A program made the translations under genes and the position numbers. Below the pieces are notes generated by a model, which ran no database searches, was not told the DNA's origin, and worked only from the letters and a program-made list of their open reading frames with translations. From Leptospirillum ferrooxidans C2-3 (GTDB taxonomy: Bacteria > Nitrospirota > Leptospirillia > Leptospirillales > Leptospirillaceae), in contig NC_017094.1 in assembly GCF_000284315.1 (NCBI RefSeq), positions 1,519,486-1,583,485 of the forward strand: a stretch of 64,000 nucleotides of DNA. Reading direction: 5' to 3'. Shown here in pieces: positions 26,124 through 34,508 of the stretch (the first letter of the stretch is position 1; every line of letters starts with the position of its first letter).

Positions 26124-28258
26124 TCCACGATATTCCGAATGATACAGCCTATCTTTTCGATGTAACAGAAGAACTGGAAACGATCGGGGTATGGATTCTC
26201 CCTTCTGGCAAAAAAGAGATTCTCTATCTCCCTGATGACAGCTTCAAACCTTCCATCATCGCCAGAGGGTCGTCGAAACAATGTCAGGAATTTTTGAAAA
26301 CACTCGATCCCATCGCTTCATCCATAGAAATCAAAAACTCCGTATGGCACGATCTTGAAACAGGAAAAGATGTTTCATGCATGGAGATCATATTTCTCCA
26401 TCTGCACTCTTTCCGTCGGTTTCAAAGATCAGCAGAGCAATATCGAAATAGCCCCATCTCTCTCTACAACATCGATATAGACATTCTTCAGCGTTATTTT
26501 TACACAAAAAACCTCTATCCGCTTTGCCCTATCCAGATCCATAAAAAAACATCTGAACAGGGCTACTTGATCCATCGGGAAGATTCTCAACAATCGCCCC
26601 TTGAAGATCTCTCTGCACTCAATATCCTTTCAATGAAAATCTCTTCCGATACACTTATTCTCTGCGATGAACATGAAGAACGCATTCTTGAAGAAAGAGG
26701 AAGCGCACTCAAGAGTTATCTGGAACACATTTTCAAAACTCACAACCCCGACATCCTGATGACAATCGGGGGAGATAATGCTTTGTTTCCGCTGTTTAAA
26801 AGAATCGGAATGCAGCCACCTCATAGAAAAACCACTTCACCGATCAAAAAAGGTCTTTCTGCAGAAAACAAACCTCATCTCCGGGGGCGATGGCATCTCG
26901 ATACGAAAACATCTTTTTTCTTAAAAGAATCAGGACTTCCCGGCCTGTTGGAAGTCAGTCGCTTTGCACAGACAGACCTTCAGGGTCTTGCTCGCTCAAC
27001 CCCAGGGAAAGCCATCTCGTCCGCACAACTGGCACATGCATTTCAAAGAAAGATTTTAATTCCCTGGAAAAGACAATCCGTCGAACACTTCTCCCGCGCA
27101 TCGGATTTGCTGAAAAAAGATCGGGGAGGAATGGTGCTGATTCCTAGAAGCGGAGTCCACAATCAGGTTGCTGAAATCGATTTTTCCTCCATGTATCCAT
27201 CACTGATGGTCGAAAAAAATATTTCCCCTGAAACAATCAATACAACCTGTTGCACCGGCACTCCAGTACCCAACAGCCCCCACCGGATATGCTGCTGCCG
27301 GAAAGGATTCATACCTGAGGTCCTTCTCCCCATCCTTAAAAAACGCCTGTATCTTAAAAACCTTAAGATACAAACGCTTGATCAGCAAGATCGGGAGAAC
27401 CTAGACTCACGCCAAAAAGCTCTCAAGTGGATTCTTGTTGTCTGTTTTGGATATCTTGGTTATCACAATGCTCGATTTGGAAGCGTCGAAGCACATGAGT
27501 GTGTAACCGCATGGGGAAGAGAAACGCTGCTTGTTGCCAGAGATCTTGTCGAAGACTCCGGATATAAAGTTATTCATGGCATCGTTGATGCATTATGGTT
27601 TGGCCCTGTTGCACCTGACCATAAAACACAGCTCGATCACCTTTTCGCAGCAATCGAAAGCAAAACGGGAGTGGCAATCCTTATGGAAGGCATTTATGAC
27701 TGGATTGCCTTTCCACGGGGATCAGCCGATCCGGAAAGAGCAAGCTCGACAAAGTACTTTGGAAAGTTTTCAGACGGAAGGATCAAATGCAGGGGAATAA
27801 TGTCCAGACAATCTTCAACGCCTGGGTTCATCAGGGACGTTCAGGAAGAAATTCTGGAAAAAATGGGACACTATCACTCCACATCAGAAATCATTGAAGC
27901 GATTCCATCCCTTTTGGCCCAATCATTGGAAAAGAAGTCGGATCTGAATGACAGGCTCGTCCCGTTAAAAGATCTTCTTATCAATATTCGTTTATCCAAA
28001 AACCTATCCGACTATAAAAAAATGACGGATTTTGTCAGGGCTGCTCAAAAAAAAGGATCGGATGATACTGCTGGTACAAGGATCCAATACTGGCTAGCCG
28101 GCCGTCATTCGGGATACATGGGGGACCATGTGGTTGCCGATGGCAGCCATGAGGTTCCCACGATTGATGTCGAGGAATACCAGAGACTTTTAGAAAAAGC
28201 GGTTCTGGAAGTTCTCGATCCATTCATCAACTTACCCGCCACTCAGCCGAGGCTGTAG
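26120..28258 (+). CDS. Divergent family B DNA polymerase, exonuclease motifs apparently lost
   Basis: 712 residues with the PolB order: an N-terminal domain ending SLYNIDIDILQRYFY, a degenerate exonuclease region, then palm, fingers and thumb. Motif A EIDFSSMYPSLM (D354), motif B QKALKWILVVCFGYLGY (432-448), motif C HGIVDALW with D490 aligning to the second Asp of the usual DTDS, then KYFGKFSDGRIKCRG and RLSKNLSDYK as in the thumb. The Exo I D-x-E is missing and Exo II reads GGDNALFP, lacking its Asp, so proofreading is unlikely. A Cys-rich stretch (CC, CCC near 375-395) may bind metal. The last codons, ATQPRL, fall in the end hairpin of the following IS, so the native C-terminus is probably lost. 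Confidence 0.85.
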   Translation: MIHDIPNDTAYLFDVTEELETIGVWILPSGKKEILYLPDDSFKPSIIARGSSKQCQEFLKTLDPIASSIEIKNSVWHDLETGKDVSCMEIIFLHLHSFRRFQRSAEQYRNSPISLYNIDIDILQRYFYTKNLYPLCPIQIHKKTSEQGYLIHREDSQQSPLEDLSALNILSMKISSDTLILCDEHEERILEERGSALKSYLEHIFKTHNPDILMTIGGDNALFPLFKRIGMQPPHRKTTSPIKKGLSAENKPHLRGRWHLDTKTSFFLKESGLPGLLEVSRFAQTDLQGLARSTPGKAISSAQLAHAFQRKILIPWKRQSVEHFSRASDLLKKDRGGMVLIPRSGVHNQVAEIDFSSMYPSLMVEKNISPETINTTCCTGTPVPNSPHRICCCRKGFIPEVLLPILKKRLYLKNLKIQTLDQQDRENLDSRQKALKWILVVCFGYLGYHNARFGSVEAHECVTAWGRETLLVARDLVEDSGYKVIHGIVDALWFGPVAPDHKTQLDHLFAAIESKTGVAILMEGIYDWIAFPRGSADPERASSTKYFGKFSDGRIKCRGIMSRQSSTPGFIRDVQEEILEKMGHYHSTSEIIEAIPSLLAQSLEKKSDLNDRLVPLKDLLINIRLSKNLSDYKKMTDFVRAAQKKGSDDTAGTRIQYWLAGRHSGYMGDHVVADGSHEVPTIDVEEYQRLLEKAVLEVLDPFINLPATQPRL

Positions 28259-28261
28259 TGG
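28239..28261. repeat. IS end hairpin overlapping the polymerase stop codon
   Basis: CCACT (28239-28243) pairs with AGTGG (28257-28261) and CAGCC (28244-28248) with GGCTG (28251-28255), with a bulged T at 28256. The polymerase stop codon TAG (28256-28258) lies inside it. Confidence 0.65.
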
Positions 28262-28286
28262 GAGATTTAAATTTCAAGCGTTCGAT

Positions 28287-29307
28287 TCAGACTGCGATAG
28301 ACCGATTGATTGCGGCCTTGAAGCGAGTGTTCCGTGCGGCATTGATGTCCGCATGTTCGGTGTGGTTACAGGTCAAACAGGAGAATTGGTCTTGAGACTT
28401 TCGGTTGTTTTGTTCGCAATGTCCACAGACAGAGCATATGCGGGAGGTATTCCGTGGATCGACCAAAACCACGGAAACGCCTTCCAGAACAGCCTTGTAG
28501 GCGATAAAGCGTCTCAACTGGTCAAGTCCATTTTCCGAATCGTTCCTTTTGGCTCTTTCCAACCATTGTCCGGCCGTTGAATCCCTTGAGATCCTCAAGG
28601 GCGATACCACGTCCGGCGCCTTTTGCCTTGGAAACGATTCGTTTGGAAAGACAGTGATTCGTGTCTTTTTTCAATCGCGCTTCTTTGCCAGACACTTTTT
28701 TCAGGGTGTGGATCTTTTCCCGAACCTGATCCACCCTTTCTCCGGAGAACGATTCTCCATCGGAGTCGGTGGAGAGATTCACAATGCCCATATCGATTCC
28801 GAGACACTCTTCGGGATCATAGGGTGTTCCGTCCGGAACATCGATCACGAGATTCAGGAAGAATTTCCCGCCGGAGGTGGTGAGATCCGCCTGTCCGAGC
28901 ATCTTGTTCCGGTCGAGCGGAGCGTAATGGCCGAAGATCAGCGGAACGGTGATCCGTCCGTGGACCGTGGCCATGGAAGCGTGGGAGAGGGACTTGAAAG
29001 ACAGAAGACGCTTGTCGTATTCCATGGCCGAATGCTTTTTGAAAGAATGGAGCGTTTTCTTCTCCGTCCTGTAGCTGCCGGAGACCTTGGCAATGGCCCG
29101 GACGATCATCTGGGAGGTGAGGGCGGGAAACATCTCCTTCGCTTCAAAATAGACCAGATGGTGGAGTTTCATCTGGTAAGGTGTTCCGGCCTCGAAGGAC
29201 TTTCTGGAAATCCAGTTGCAGGCCTCCTTGAAGGTCTCGATCGTCTCCAGAAGAGACTTGGCCTGTTCTTTGGTCGGGGTCAGTTTGGCCTTCAATATTT
29301 TTTTCAT
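28287..29307 (-). pseudogene. tnpB: TnpB RNA-guided nuclease (IS200/IS605 OrfB), frameshifted
   Basis: Two overlapping frames together give a full TnpB. The first (29307 to 28522) has the N-terminal KAKLTPTKEQ, RuvC-I LGIDMGIVNLS and RuvC-II GIALEDLKGF, then stops after ERFGKWT. The second resumes at LDQLRRFIAYKAVLEGV and carries DPRNTSRICSVCGHC with a second C-x2-C, and RuvC-III HADINAARN, ending at 28287. The span is 1021 bases, so removing one base near 28524-28535 restores one chain of about 339 residues. All three catalytic acids and the zinc-finger cysteines are present. A recent inactivation or a sequencing error are equally possible. Confidence 0.85.
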
Positions 29308-29316
29308 AGACCCATC

Positions 29317-29337
29317 ACAGGAAACATTGTTTCCTGT
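29317..29337. repeat. Perfect hairpin upstream of tnpB (IS left end)
   Basis: ACAGGAAAC (29317-29325), loop ATT, GTTTCCTGT (29329-29337): a 9-bp perfect stem ten bases upstream of the tnpB start. Probably the subterminal hairpin recognised by a Y1 transposase. Confidence 0.6.
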
Positions 29338-29471
29338 CTCAATTCCTAACAGATGATGAAGGAGAAGCGCATTCCTCCCGTCTCCTGATGAAACGACTAT
29401 CCCGGAGAGGGTATCCTGCGCGAAATACTGATGAAAAGATCAAAGAACAGAAAAAAATATCAGGGAAAACA

Positions 29472-30188
29472 ATGATATCCCAAACCCTTTACCGGGCGAG
29501 AGTGCCAATCCTGATTCTTGTTTTTGCCGGACTATGGAAAATCAACATGTTGCACCCCTATCCAGTGATCTTCCTCCTTCTCAACAAGCTGGGACTCGCC
29601 TCCACATCTGCCATCCGGCTTTCGTATACCTTGTTGATGGGCTTTTATATAGCAGGACTCTGGCTTAGGATCTCCGGATCCTCCATTCTGGGATCTGAGA
29701 CCGTCTGGGGGGGAATGCCCAGAGCCCGCGCACTCGAAACAAGGGGAATATATGGATCGATCAGACACCCCATTCATCTGGGCTCAATGCTCATACTGCT
29801 TTCACTGGCCCCGATGAACTCTCCCGTTTCTGCCGGGATCATCCTTTTTTTTGCCATTCCTTTTATCTTTTTTCTGGCGAACCATGAGGACCAATTTCTC
29901 CTGAAACACTTCCCGGAGTTCGAGAAATACCGAAAAAACGTTCCCGGGTTCATTCCCAACAGCCATCCTTTAAGGACATTTCTGCATCCCTTTGACGAAA
30001 ATGAGGGAGCAAACCTATCATCAGGAATCCGCTCCGAATTTCTCAACATCTCCTTTCTTGGAGGATTCTCCGGATTCATCCTGAAAGGAAACACCCAGGC
30101 TTTCTGGGAAGGGTTTGCCTCCGGTATCATACTGACAACTTTTATGTACTTTCTTTTCAAGAGGCGATTATCAGTGAGGAACCATTGA
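29472..30188 (+). CDS. Isoprenylcysteine carboxyl methyltransferase-like membrane protein
   Basis: About 238 residues with several transmembrane segments. Seen: the ICMT/PEMT-type SAM-binding motif ETRGIYGSIRHPIHLGS, then HEDQFLLKHFPEFEKYRKNVPGFIP, where E and the YxxxVPxFIP pattern are family-typical. Probably methylates a lipid or small molecule; the substrate is unknown. ATG at 29472 chosen; the in-frame ATG at 29388 lies inside the IS end structure, so the longer reading would be IS-derived. Its stop overlaps the next gene's TTG start by four bases. Confidence 0.75.
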   Translation: MISQTLYRARVPILILVFAGLWKINMLHPYPVIFLLLNKLGLASTSAIRLSYTLLMGFYIAGLWLRISGSSILGSETVWGGMPRARALETRGIYGSIRHPIHLGSMLILLSLAPMNSPVSAGIILFFAIPFIFFLANHEDQFLLKHFPEFEKYRKNVPGFIPNSHPLRTFLHPFDENEGANLSSGIRSEFLNISFLGGFSGFILKGNTQAFWEGFASGIILTTFMYFLFKRRLSVRNH

Positions 30189-30970
30189 AGCCGATCATTA
30201 CATTGTCGACGGATTTTGGAACAAAGGATCCCTATGTAGGAGCCATAAAAGGAGTTCTCCTCTCAGCCATCCCGGATGCCTCCATAATTGACCTGACTCA
30301 TGAGCTCGATGTTTTCAAACCATGTAATGCCCTCCCTTTTTTAAAAGACACCATTACCTGGTTTCCTGAGGATAGTTTTCATCTGGTTATTGTGGATCCC
30401 GGAGTTGGATCAGACAGGATTCCCCTTCAGATACACTCCCCCTTCGGCTGGATTTTCCTGCCCGACAATGGGCTACCGGCATTGATGAATGAATGGTTCC
30501 CCAATCTCTCGTTTAGAAGGATCCCTTATCTGGAGGGACAACCTGAAAAAGAAAGATCTCCAACCTTTCAGGGAAGGGATCTTTTTGCCCGGGCACTGAT
30601 CCAGCAGGCAAAAGCCAAAAAAGGGACCCATCTCGGAACACCTTTATATCCTGATGCGTTAACAAGATCATTTGATCCAACTCCAAGCGGAATGTGCCGG
30701 ATCTGGAACGTGGACCACTTCGGAAACATTCTTCTCGGATGCCATGTCAGTTCCCCACCCGAAAGGATTCTCCTACCTGATGCTCCGATGATTATTCCAT
30801 ATGTCCGTTTTTACCAGGATGTACCGGTTGGTAATTTGGGGATTCTTATCAATAGCTCAGGCTGGCTTGAAATCTTTCAACGGGAGGGCTCCGCCCAAAA
30901 ACTCTGGAACCTCCAAAAAGGAGATAGGATCAGGATCCTTCTGGAAGGGGGCGAATACAAAAGCTTGTAA
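30185..30970 (+). CDS. SAM hydrolase / SAM-dependent halogenase family (DUF62)
   Basis: 261 residues of the fluorinase-like fold. Seen: ITLSTDFGTKDPYVGAIKGV at the start, the family's SAM-binding aspartate region, VDPGVGSDR, LPDNGLPAL and a C-terminal beta domain. Most members hydrolyse SAM to adenosine and methionine; halogenation needs a special insertion that I do not see. The start is TTG at 30185 after GAGGAA, overlapping the methyltransferase stop, so both are made together. Confidence 0.85.
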   Translation: MKPIITLSTDFGTKDPYVGAIKGVLLSAIPDASIIDLTHELDVFKPCNALPFLKDTITWFPEDSFHLVIVDPGVGSDRIPLQIHSPFGWIFLPDNGLPALMNEWFPNLSFRRIPYLEGQPEKERSPTFQGRDLFARALIQQAKAKKGTHLGTPLYPDALTRSFDPTPSGMCRIWNVDHFGNILLGCHVSSPPERILLPDAPMIIPYVRFYQDVPVGNLGILINSSGWLEIFQREGSAQKLWNLQKGDRIRILLEGGEYKSL

Positions 30971-30995
30971 CCACTCTTTCATCAGTGGCACTTAT

Positions 30996-31025
30996 TTGAC
31001 AAAATTCAGCACCAAAAGATAGAAT
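30996..31025 (+). promoter_or_regulatory. Sigma-70-type promoter for the Kelch gene
   Basis: TTGACA (30996-31001, perfect), an 18-base spacer and TAGAAT (31020-31025, one mismatch). It predicts a start near 31032 and a leader of about 100 bases before ATG 31135. Confidence 0.65.
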
Positions 31026-31134
31026 CGAATTCAATAATCACTCTCAATCAGATCAAAAACACCCTAACAATAAAGATGTTCCAAACTGTGTCCCAATTTT
31101 TTCCATGGATAAACAGACTGAGCCGGAGCCATCT

Positions 31135-32739
31135 ATGACCCGTTTTTTTCGCATTCCATTTCTCTTTTTTATCCCAATCTCCATTATTCTCATGCATCAG
31201 ACTGCCACTCCGGAAGAAACGGTCACACTTCTGGGAAGCACGCTCCTTGAACAATCCGGCCCAGTGATTATTCGCCCCATAACCAACTCAAAAAACAAAA
31301 AAATCGCCTCAGAAGAAATCCGGGGAAAACTGGATGGGAAAGGACAATTCTCAATACAGCTCCCCCGGTCCATTTTTCCTGCCAGGGTCATTCTTCCATT
31401 AAGAGTCCCTTCCGACTGCTCTCAACGACCAAAACACCATCAGCCGTTTCTTTCTGCAATGATCGAGAAACCAGGAGAAAAAAGACAAATCGGAGTTCTT
31501 TCAACGCTCAAGGATCTCCATGAACAAGAACAGCACTCAGGTCTTCTGATCACCCTCAAAACCCTGCAGAAACAGAATAAGGCGGAGTCTCTGATTGACC
31601 TTGCCATATCAAAGATCTCCATCGCTGAAACACCATCAAGCCTGCTTGCCTGGGCAATTGTCGAAGACCTCTCTGATGGGGAAGCCGATGGCTTGAAGTG
31701 GGGCAAAAAGATCCCCCTATGCAGACAATGGTCTCCGGCTATCCTTGCGACCTCCTATCTTTCCCGTGGATTGCTCAAGGCAACAGACGCGCCCGATCAA
31801 AAGAGATCTCGAATGATGGCAAAAAAAATCATCATGGACTTTGCCCGTTATGCCCCTCCCCTTGGGACACAAAGAATCTCTGGTCCTCCGCTTATGGTTC
31901 CAAGAGACTCCGGCGCCCTCGTAACGCTTTCGGATGGTCGAGTTGTCTCCATCGGAGGAGAGGCCGCTGCTGGAATCGTCCCGACAGTCGAAGTCTTTAG
32001 CCCCTTAAAAAACAAATGGGAAAAAACCATTCCGGACTATCCGTTGTCTGTTTCCTATACAGCCGCGGCATCCATGCCTGGGAACAGGATTTTTGTCTCC
32101 GGCGGGTTCAACAGTACGGGCATTCTCAGGGAAGCCTTTATCTACACACCAAAAACAGGAACATGGAACAAAATCTTACCGGATCCTGTCTCGAGAATGG
32201 GGGCTGTTGCCATTTCATTGCCCAATGGAAATGTTCTCGTGGTTGGTGGCCAGTCTGAATCCGGATTCCTCTCATTGGCAGAGGAATACTCCATCCGATC
32301 AGGAAAATGGAAAACCCTTCCATCCGCACCCACAAGCAGAATGGGAGGCACAGGAGTTCTTCTGAACAACGGGTTGGTTCTTTTTATGGGAGGATTTGAA
32401 GGAGAAAACGGAATCTCAGGAACAGGAAATCTTTACAATCCCAAGACTCGAGTGTGGGGAAAATCCATTCGACCTTCACCAACCCCCAGACTCTACGCAA
32501 CATCATTGCTCCTTCCGGACGGGAAAGTTCTCATGGCCGACGGATTCAACAGAAATGGCGTTCTCGACAAGCTCGACATCTACGATCCGATGACAAATCA
32601 GTGGAACAGCAATGTTCATCCTGACATCACAAAAAGGAAAGAGCTCGGTGCAGCGCTTCTGCCTGATGGAAGGATCATGCTTGTCGGAGGGGAAGACGCT
32701 GGAGGAAACTCTATTGGATCCGTTACTTTTTTAAAATAA
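31135..32739 (+). CDS. Exported Kelch-repeat beta-propeller protein
   Basis: About 534 residues. A signal peptide (MTRFFRIPFLFFIPISIILM) is followed by a 200-residue N-terminal domain of unknown type, then about six Kelch repeats from residue 240. Each has the pattern Leu-x-Asp/Asn-Gly-x-Val-x-x-x-GGE or GG followed by a Trp strand (for example LSDGRVVSIGGEA, LPNGNVLVVGGQS, LLPDGKVLMADG, LLPDGRIMLVGGED). Such propellers bind proteins or sugars. ATG at 31135 has GGAG upstream; ATG at 31105 has none. It faces the caspase-like gene convergently. Confidence 0.8.
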   Translation: MTRFFRIPFLFFIPISIILMHQTATPEETVTLLGSTLLEQSGPVIIRPITNSKNKKIASEEIRGKLDGKGQFSIQLPRSIFPARVILPLRVPSDCSQRPKHHQPFLSAMIEKPGEKRQIGVLSTLKDLHEQEQHSGLLITLKTLQKQNKAESLIDLAISKISIAETPSSLLAWAIVEDLSDGEADGLKWGKKIPLCRQWSPAILATSYLSRGLLKATDAPDQKRSRMMAKKIIMDFARYAPPLGTQRISGPPLMVPRDSGALVTLSDGRVVSIGGEAAAGIVPTVEVFSPLKNKWEKTIPDYPLSVSYTAAASMPGNRIFVSGGFNSTGILREAFIYTPKTGTWNKILPDPVSRMGAVAISLPNGNVLVVGGQSESGFLSLAEEYSIRSGKWKTLPSAPTSRMGGTGVLLNNGLVLFMGGFEGENGISGTGNLYNPKTRVWGKSIRPSPTPRLYATSLLLPDGKVLMADGFNRNGVLDKLDIYDPMTNQWNSNVHPDITKRKELGAALLPDGRIMLVGGEDAGGNSIGSVTFLK

Positions 32740-32742
32740 CCC

Positions 32743-32789
32743 ATGAAAAGTCATAGATTCCATTCCAACGGGAACCTGTGACTTTTCAT
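32743..32789. terminator. Long stem-loop between convergent genes
   Basis: ATGAAAAGTCATAG (32743-32756) pairs with CTGTGACTTTTCAT (32776-32789) over 14 positions with one G-T pair. It starts four bases past the Kelch stop codon. There is no clean T-run, but the place between convergent genes suggests a shared transcript end. A second repeat, CCCAAATGG 32841-32849 with CCATTTGGG 32865-32873, lies closer to the other gene. Confidence 0.5.
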
Positions 32790-32937
32790 CAGATGGGGGG
32801 AGGTAGAATCGCGGACTCCGTCTTGCCTCTTTCCATTCCACCCAAATGGGAATAAAAAAGAAAACCATTTGGGGCGACTCAAGATTACCGAACCGATCTG
32901 ATCAGGACAGATCTTGCGAAGAACCGGAGAAACCCCT

Positions 32938-34470
32938 CTACGGAGCGCCGATATATCCCGGAAGGAGCGGAGAGTTAGACGGCCGGATGGAGGGAGTTTG
33001 ATCAAATCCATTTGATCTGGCCTCAAAAGGCAATCGGGAGAGCAACTCCCGGGAAACATCGCTCCACTTCGGATCAGGCAGATACCTTCTGACCGCTTCA
33101 AGAAAGATCTCCGTAAACAATCCATGGTGCGCGACAGGGTCAACATGGCTTTCCTGGTTTCTTTGCGATGCATCAAACTCCAGAAGATCAATCGGGTCAG
33201 AGGACTGGCGACGAACCGATATCAACGGTCTGGTTCCTTTGGGAAAGAAGAATCTTTTTCCTCCGGAAAAGCAGGCATCAACCATCAGATACTTCTTTTG
33301 TGCAGCAGACTGGCTGATCCAGTTTTTCAATGTTTTTAATGGAATGGCCCCTTCCCCTGTCGGAAGGATATCGGAAGGGGCCAAACCAGGACTCCCCGAA
33401 GAAGATAGTGTGCCATGTCCGGAAAAATAGACCAGGAAACGATGGAGAGGATATCCTTTCCAGACCAGAATCCTGTTTTTGACTGCAAAATAGCTTGCAT
33501 CCCCGTTTTCAAGCAAAATCGTCGACCAACCCATCTTTTTTAGGAAAGCGGCCATAGATCGCGCATCGTTATCCGCAAACTCTGCGGAAGGAACGCCCTT
33601 GAGAAGATAGTGGTCAACACCAATAATGACAGCGACCCAGCTCTTGTGAGCCTTGACCTGTTGCGCTGGATCAAGATTCTGTATCCAGGACTCTATTGGG
33701 GTCCTATTGATGCCATCGGGAGTCACGATCGACGGCTTTGGATCATAGGGAGGAGATCTGCGGGGCCTCAAGAAGTCAATATTCTTTTTTGCTTCCAAAA
33801 GACCATGATCCGCTGCCTTTTGAAACCAGAAACGAGCTTTTTCCCGGTCGACAGGGACACCATCCCCTCTCATATAAACAAGGCCCAAATTATTCATCGC
33901 GTCAGCATCTCCTCCTTTTGCCGACAGAAGAAAATAGCGGGCGGCTTCCCGTTTATCATGACTCCCCCCTTTTTCTTCAAGGAGGAGAGCCAGATTATTA
34001 TAGGCTGCGGGATTTTTTAACCGGGCAGAACGAGAAAACCATTCAATGGCCTGACGATTGCTTTTTCGGACTCCCAACCCATGGCTGTATAAAACACCAA
34101 GGTTGTTCATCGCTTCCCTGTTTCCGTGAGATGCCGCTTTTTCATACCAGAAGACAGCCTTCTTCTGATTGACAGATGTTCCCAGCCCGTACTCCCTGAG
34201 GTATCCCTGAATAAACTCGGACTCAGGGTCCCCGTTCAGTGCATTTTTTCTGGATAATAAAAACAGGGCTGAATACTTTTTATGGAAGAGCAGGGAGCGC
34301 ATTTCGGTGTGATGGGAAGCCGCCGATGGGGTTGTACAGGATGAAAACAAAAGAAGTGCGATAACAAAAGGAAACGTTTTCCCTATGAGACAACAAAGGG
34401 AATCCGACACTCTACCGGATAACATCAAAAAGAAGATCCGGTAAGAAAAAGAAATGCAATCAATATCCAT
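32938..34470 (-). CDS. Sel1-repeat lipoprotein with C-terminal caspase-like (C14) domain
   Basis: 510 residues. A hydrophobic segment ends in a lipobox-like FSSC (C45). Four or so Sel1 repeats follow at about 80-230 (GYLREYGLGTSVNQKKAVFWYEKAA-type; AMNNLG, YNNLA, AMNNLG). A caspase-like domain covers about 275-500: VAVIIGVDHY, catalytic His in YFSGHG (H352) and catalytic Cys in VDACFSGG (C400). An exported metacaspase-type protease on a protein-interaction scaffold is the likely reading; the substrate is unknown. ATG follows GGAGGTGGT; the 31-residue n-region before the hydrophobic core is long, so an internal start is possible. Confidence 0.82.
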   Translation of the reverse strand: MDIDCISFSYRIFFLMLSGRVSDSLCCLIGKTFPFVIALLLFSSCTTPSAASHHTEMRSLLFHKKYSALFLLSRKNALNGDPESEFIQGYLREYGLGTSVNQKKAVFWYEKAASHGNREAMNNLGVLYSHGLGVRKSNRQAIEWFSRSARLKNPAAYNNLALLLEEKGGSHDKREAARYFLLSAKGGDADAMNNLGLVYMRGDGVPVDREKARFWFQKAADHGLLEAKKNIDFLRPRRSPPYDPKPSIVTPDGINRTPIESWIQNLDPAQQVKAHKSWVAVIIGVDHYLLKGVPSAEFADNDARSMAAFLKKMGWSTILLENGDASYFAVKNRILVWKGYPLHRFLVYFSGHGTLSSSGSPGLAPSDILPTGEGAIPLKTLKNWISQSAAQKKYLMVDACFSGGKRFFFPKGTRPLISVRRQSSDPIDLLEFDASQRNQESHVDPVAHHGLFTEIFLEAVRRYLPDPKWSDVSRELLSRLPFEARSNGFDQTPSIRPSNSPLLPGYIGAP

Positions 34471-34508
34471 ACCACCTCCATGGGAGGGGATTTTTTCTTT
34501 CGACAGGA

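Larger units (their letters stand above)
28226..29425 (-). mobile_element. IS200/IS605-type element with tnpB only
   Basis: Bounded by structured ends with no target duplication seen. On the tnpB 3' side is a hairpin at 28239-28261 (CCACTCAGCC with GGCTGTAGTGG, one bulge). On the 5' side are a perfect hairpin 29317-29337 (ACAGGAAAC, loop ATT, GTTTCCTGT) and an imperfect stem 29367-29422 (GCGCA with TGCGC outside, CTCC with GGAG inside). No tnpA is present, so it could move only with help. G+C looks higher than the flanks. Exact ends are approximate. A guide-like RNA would be expected on the minus strand across the tnpB 3' end. Confidence 0.75.

Noticed and set aside
28549..29349. 266-codon plus-strand open frame
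   Set aside because: Antisense to tnpB across the whole element; the tnpB motifs on the other strand explain the region.
29388..29471. Upstream extension of the ICMT-like protein
   Set aside because: This ATG lies inside the IS end stem (29367-29422), so the extra residues would be element sequence.
30971..30988. Terminator after the SAM hydrolase
   Set aside because: Only a 5-bp stem (CCACT with AGTGG) and no T-run; too weak to call.
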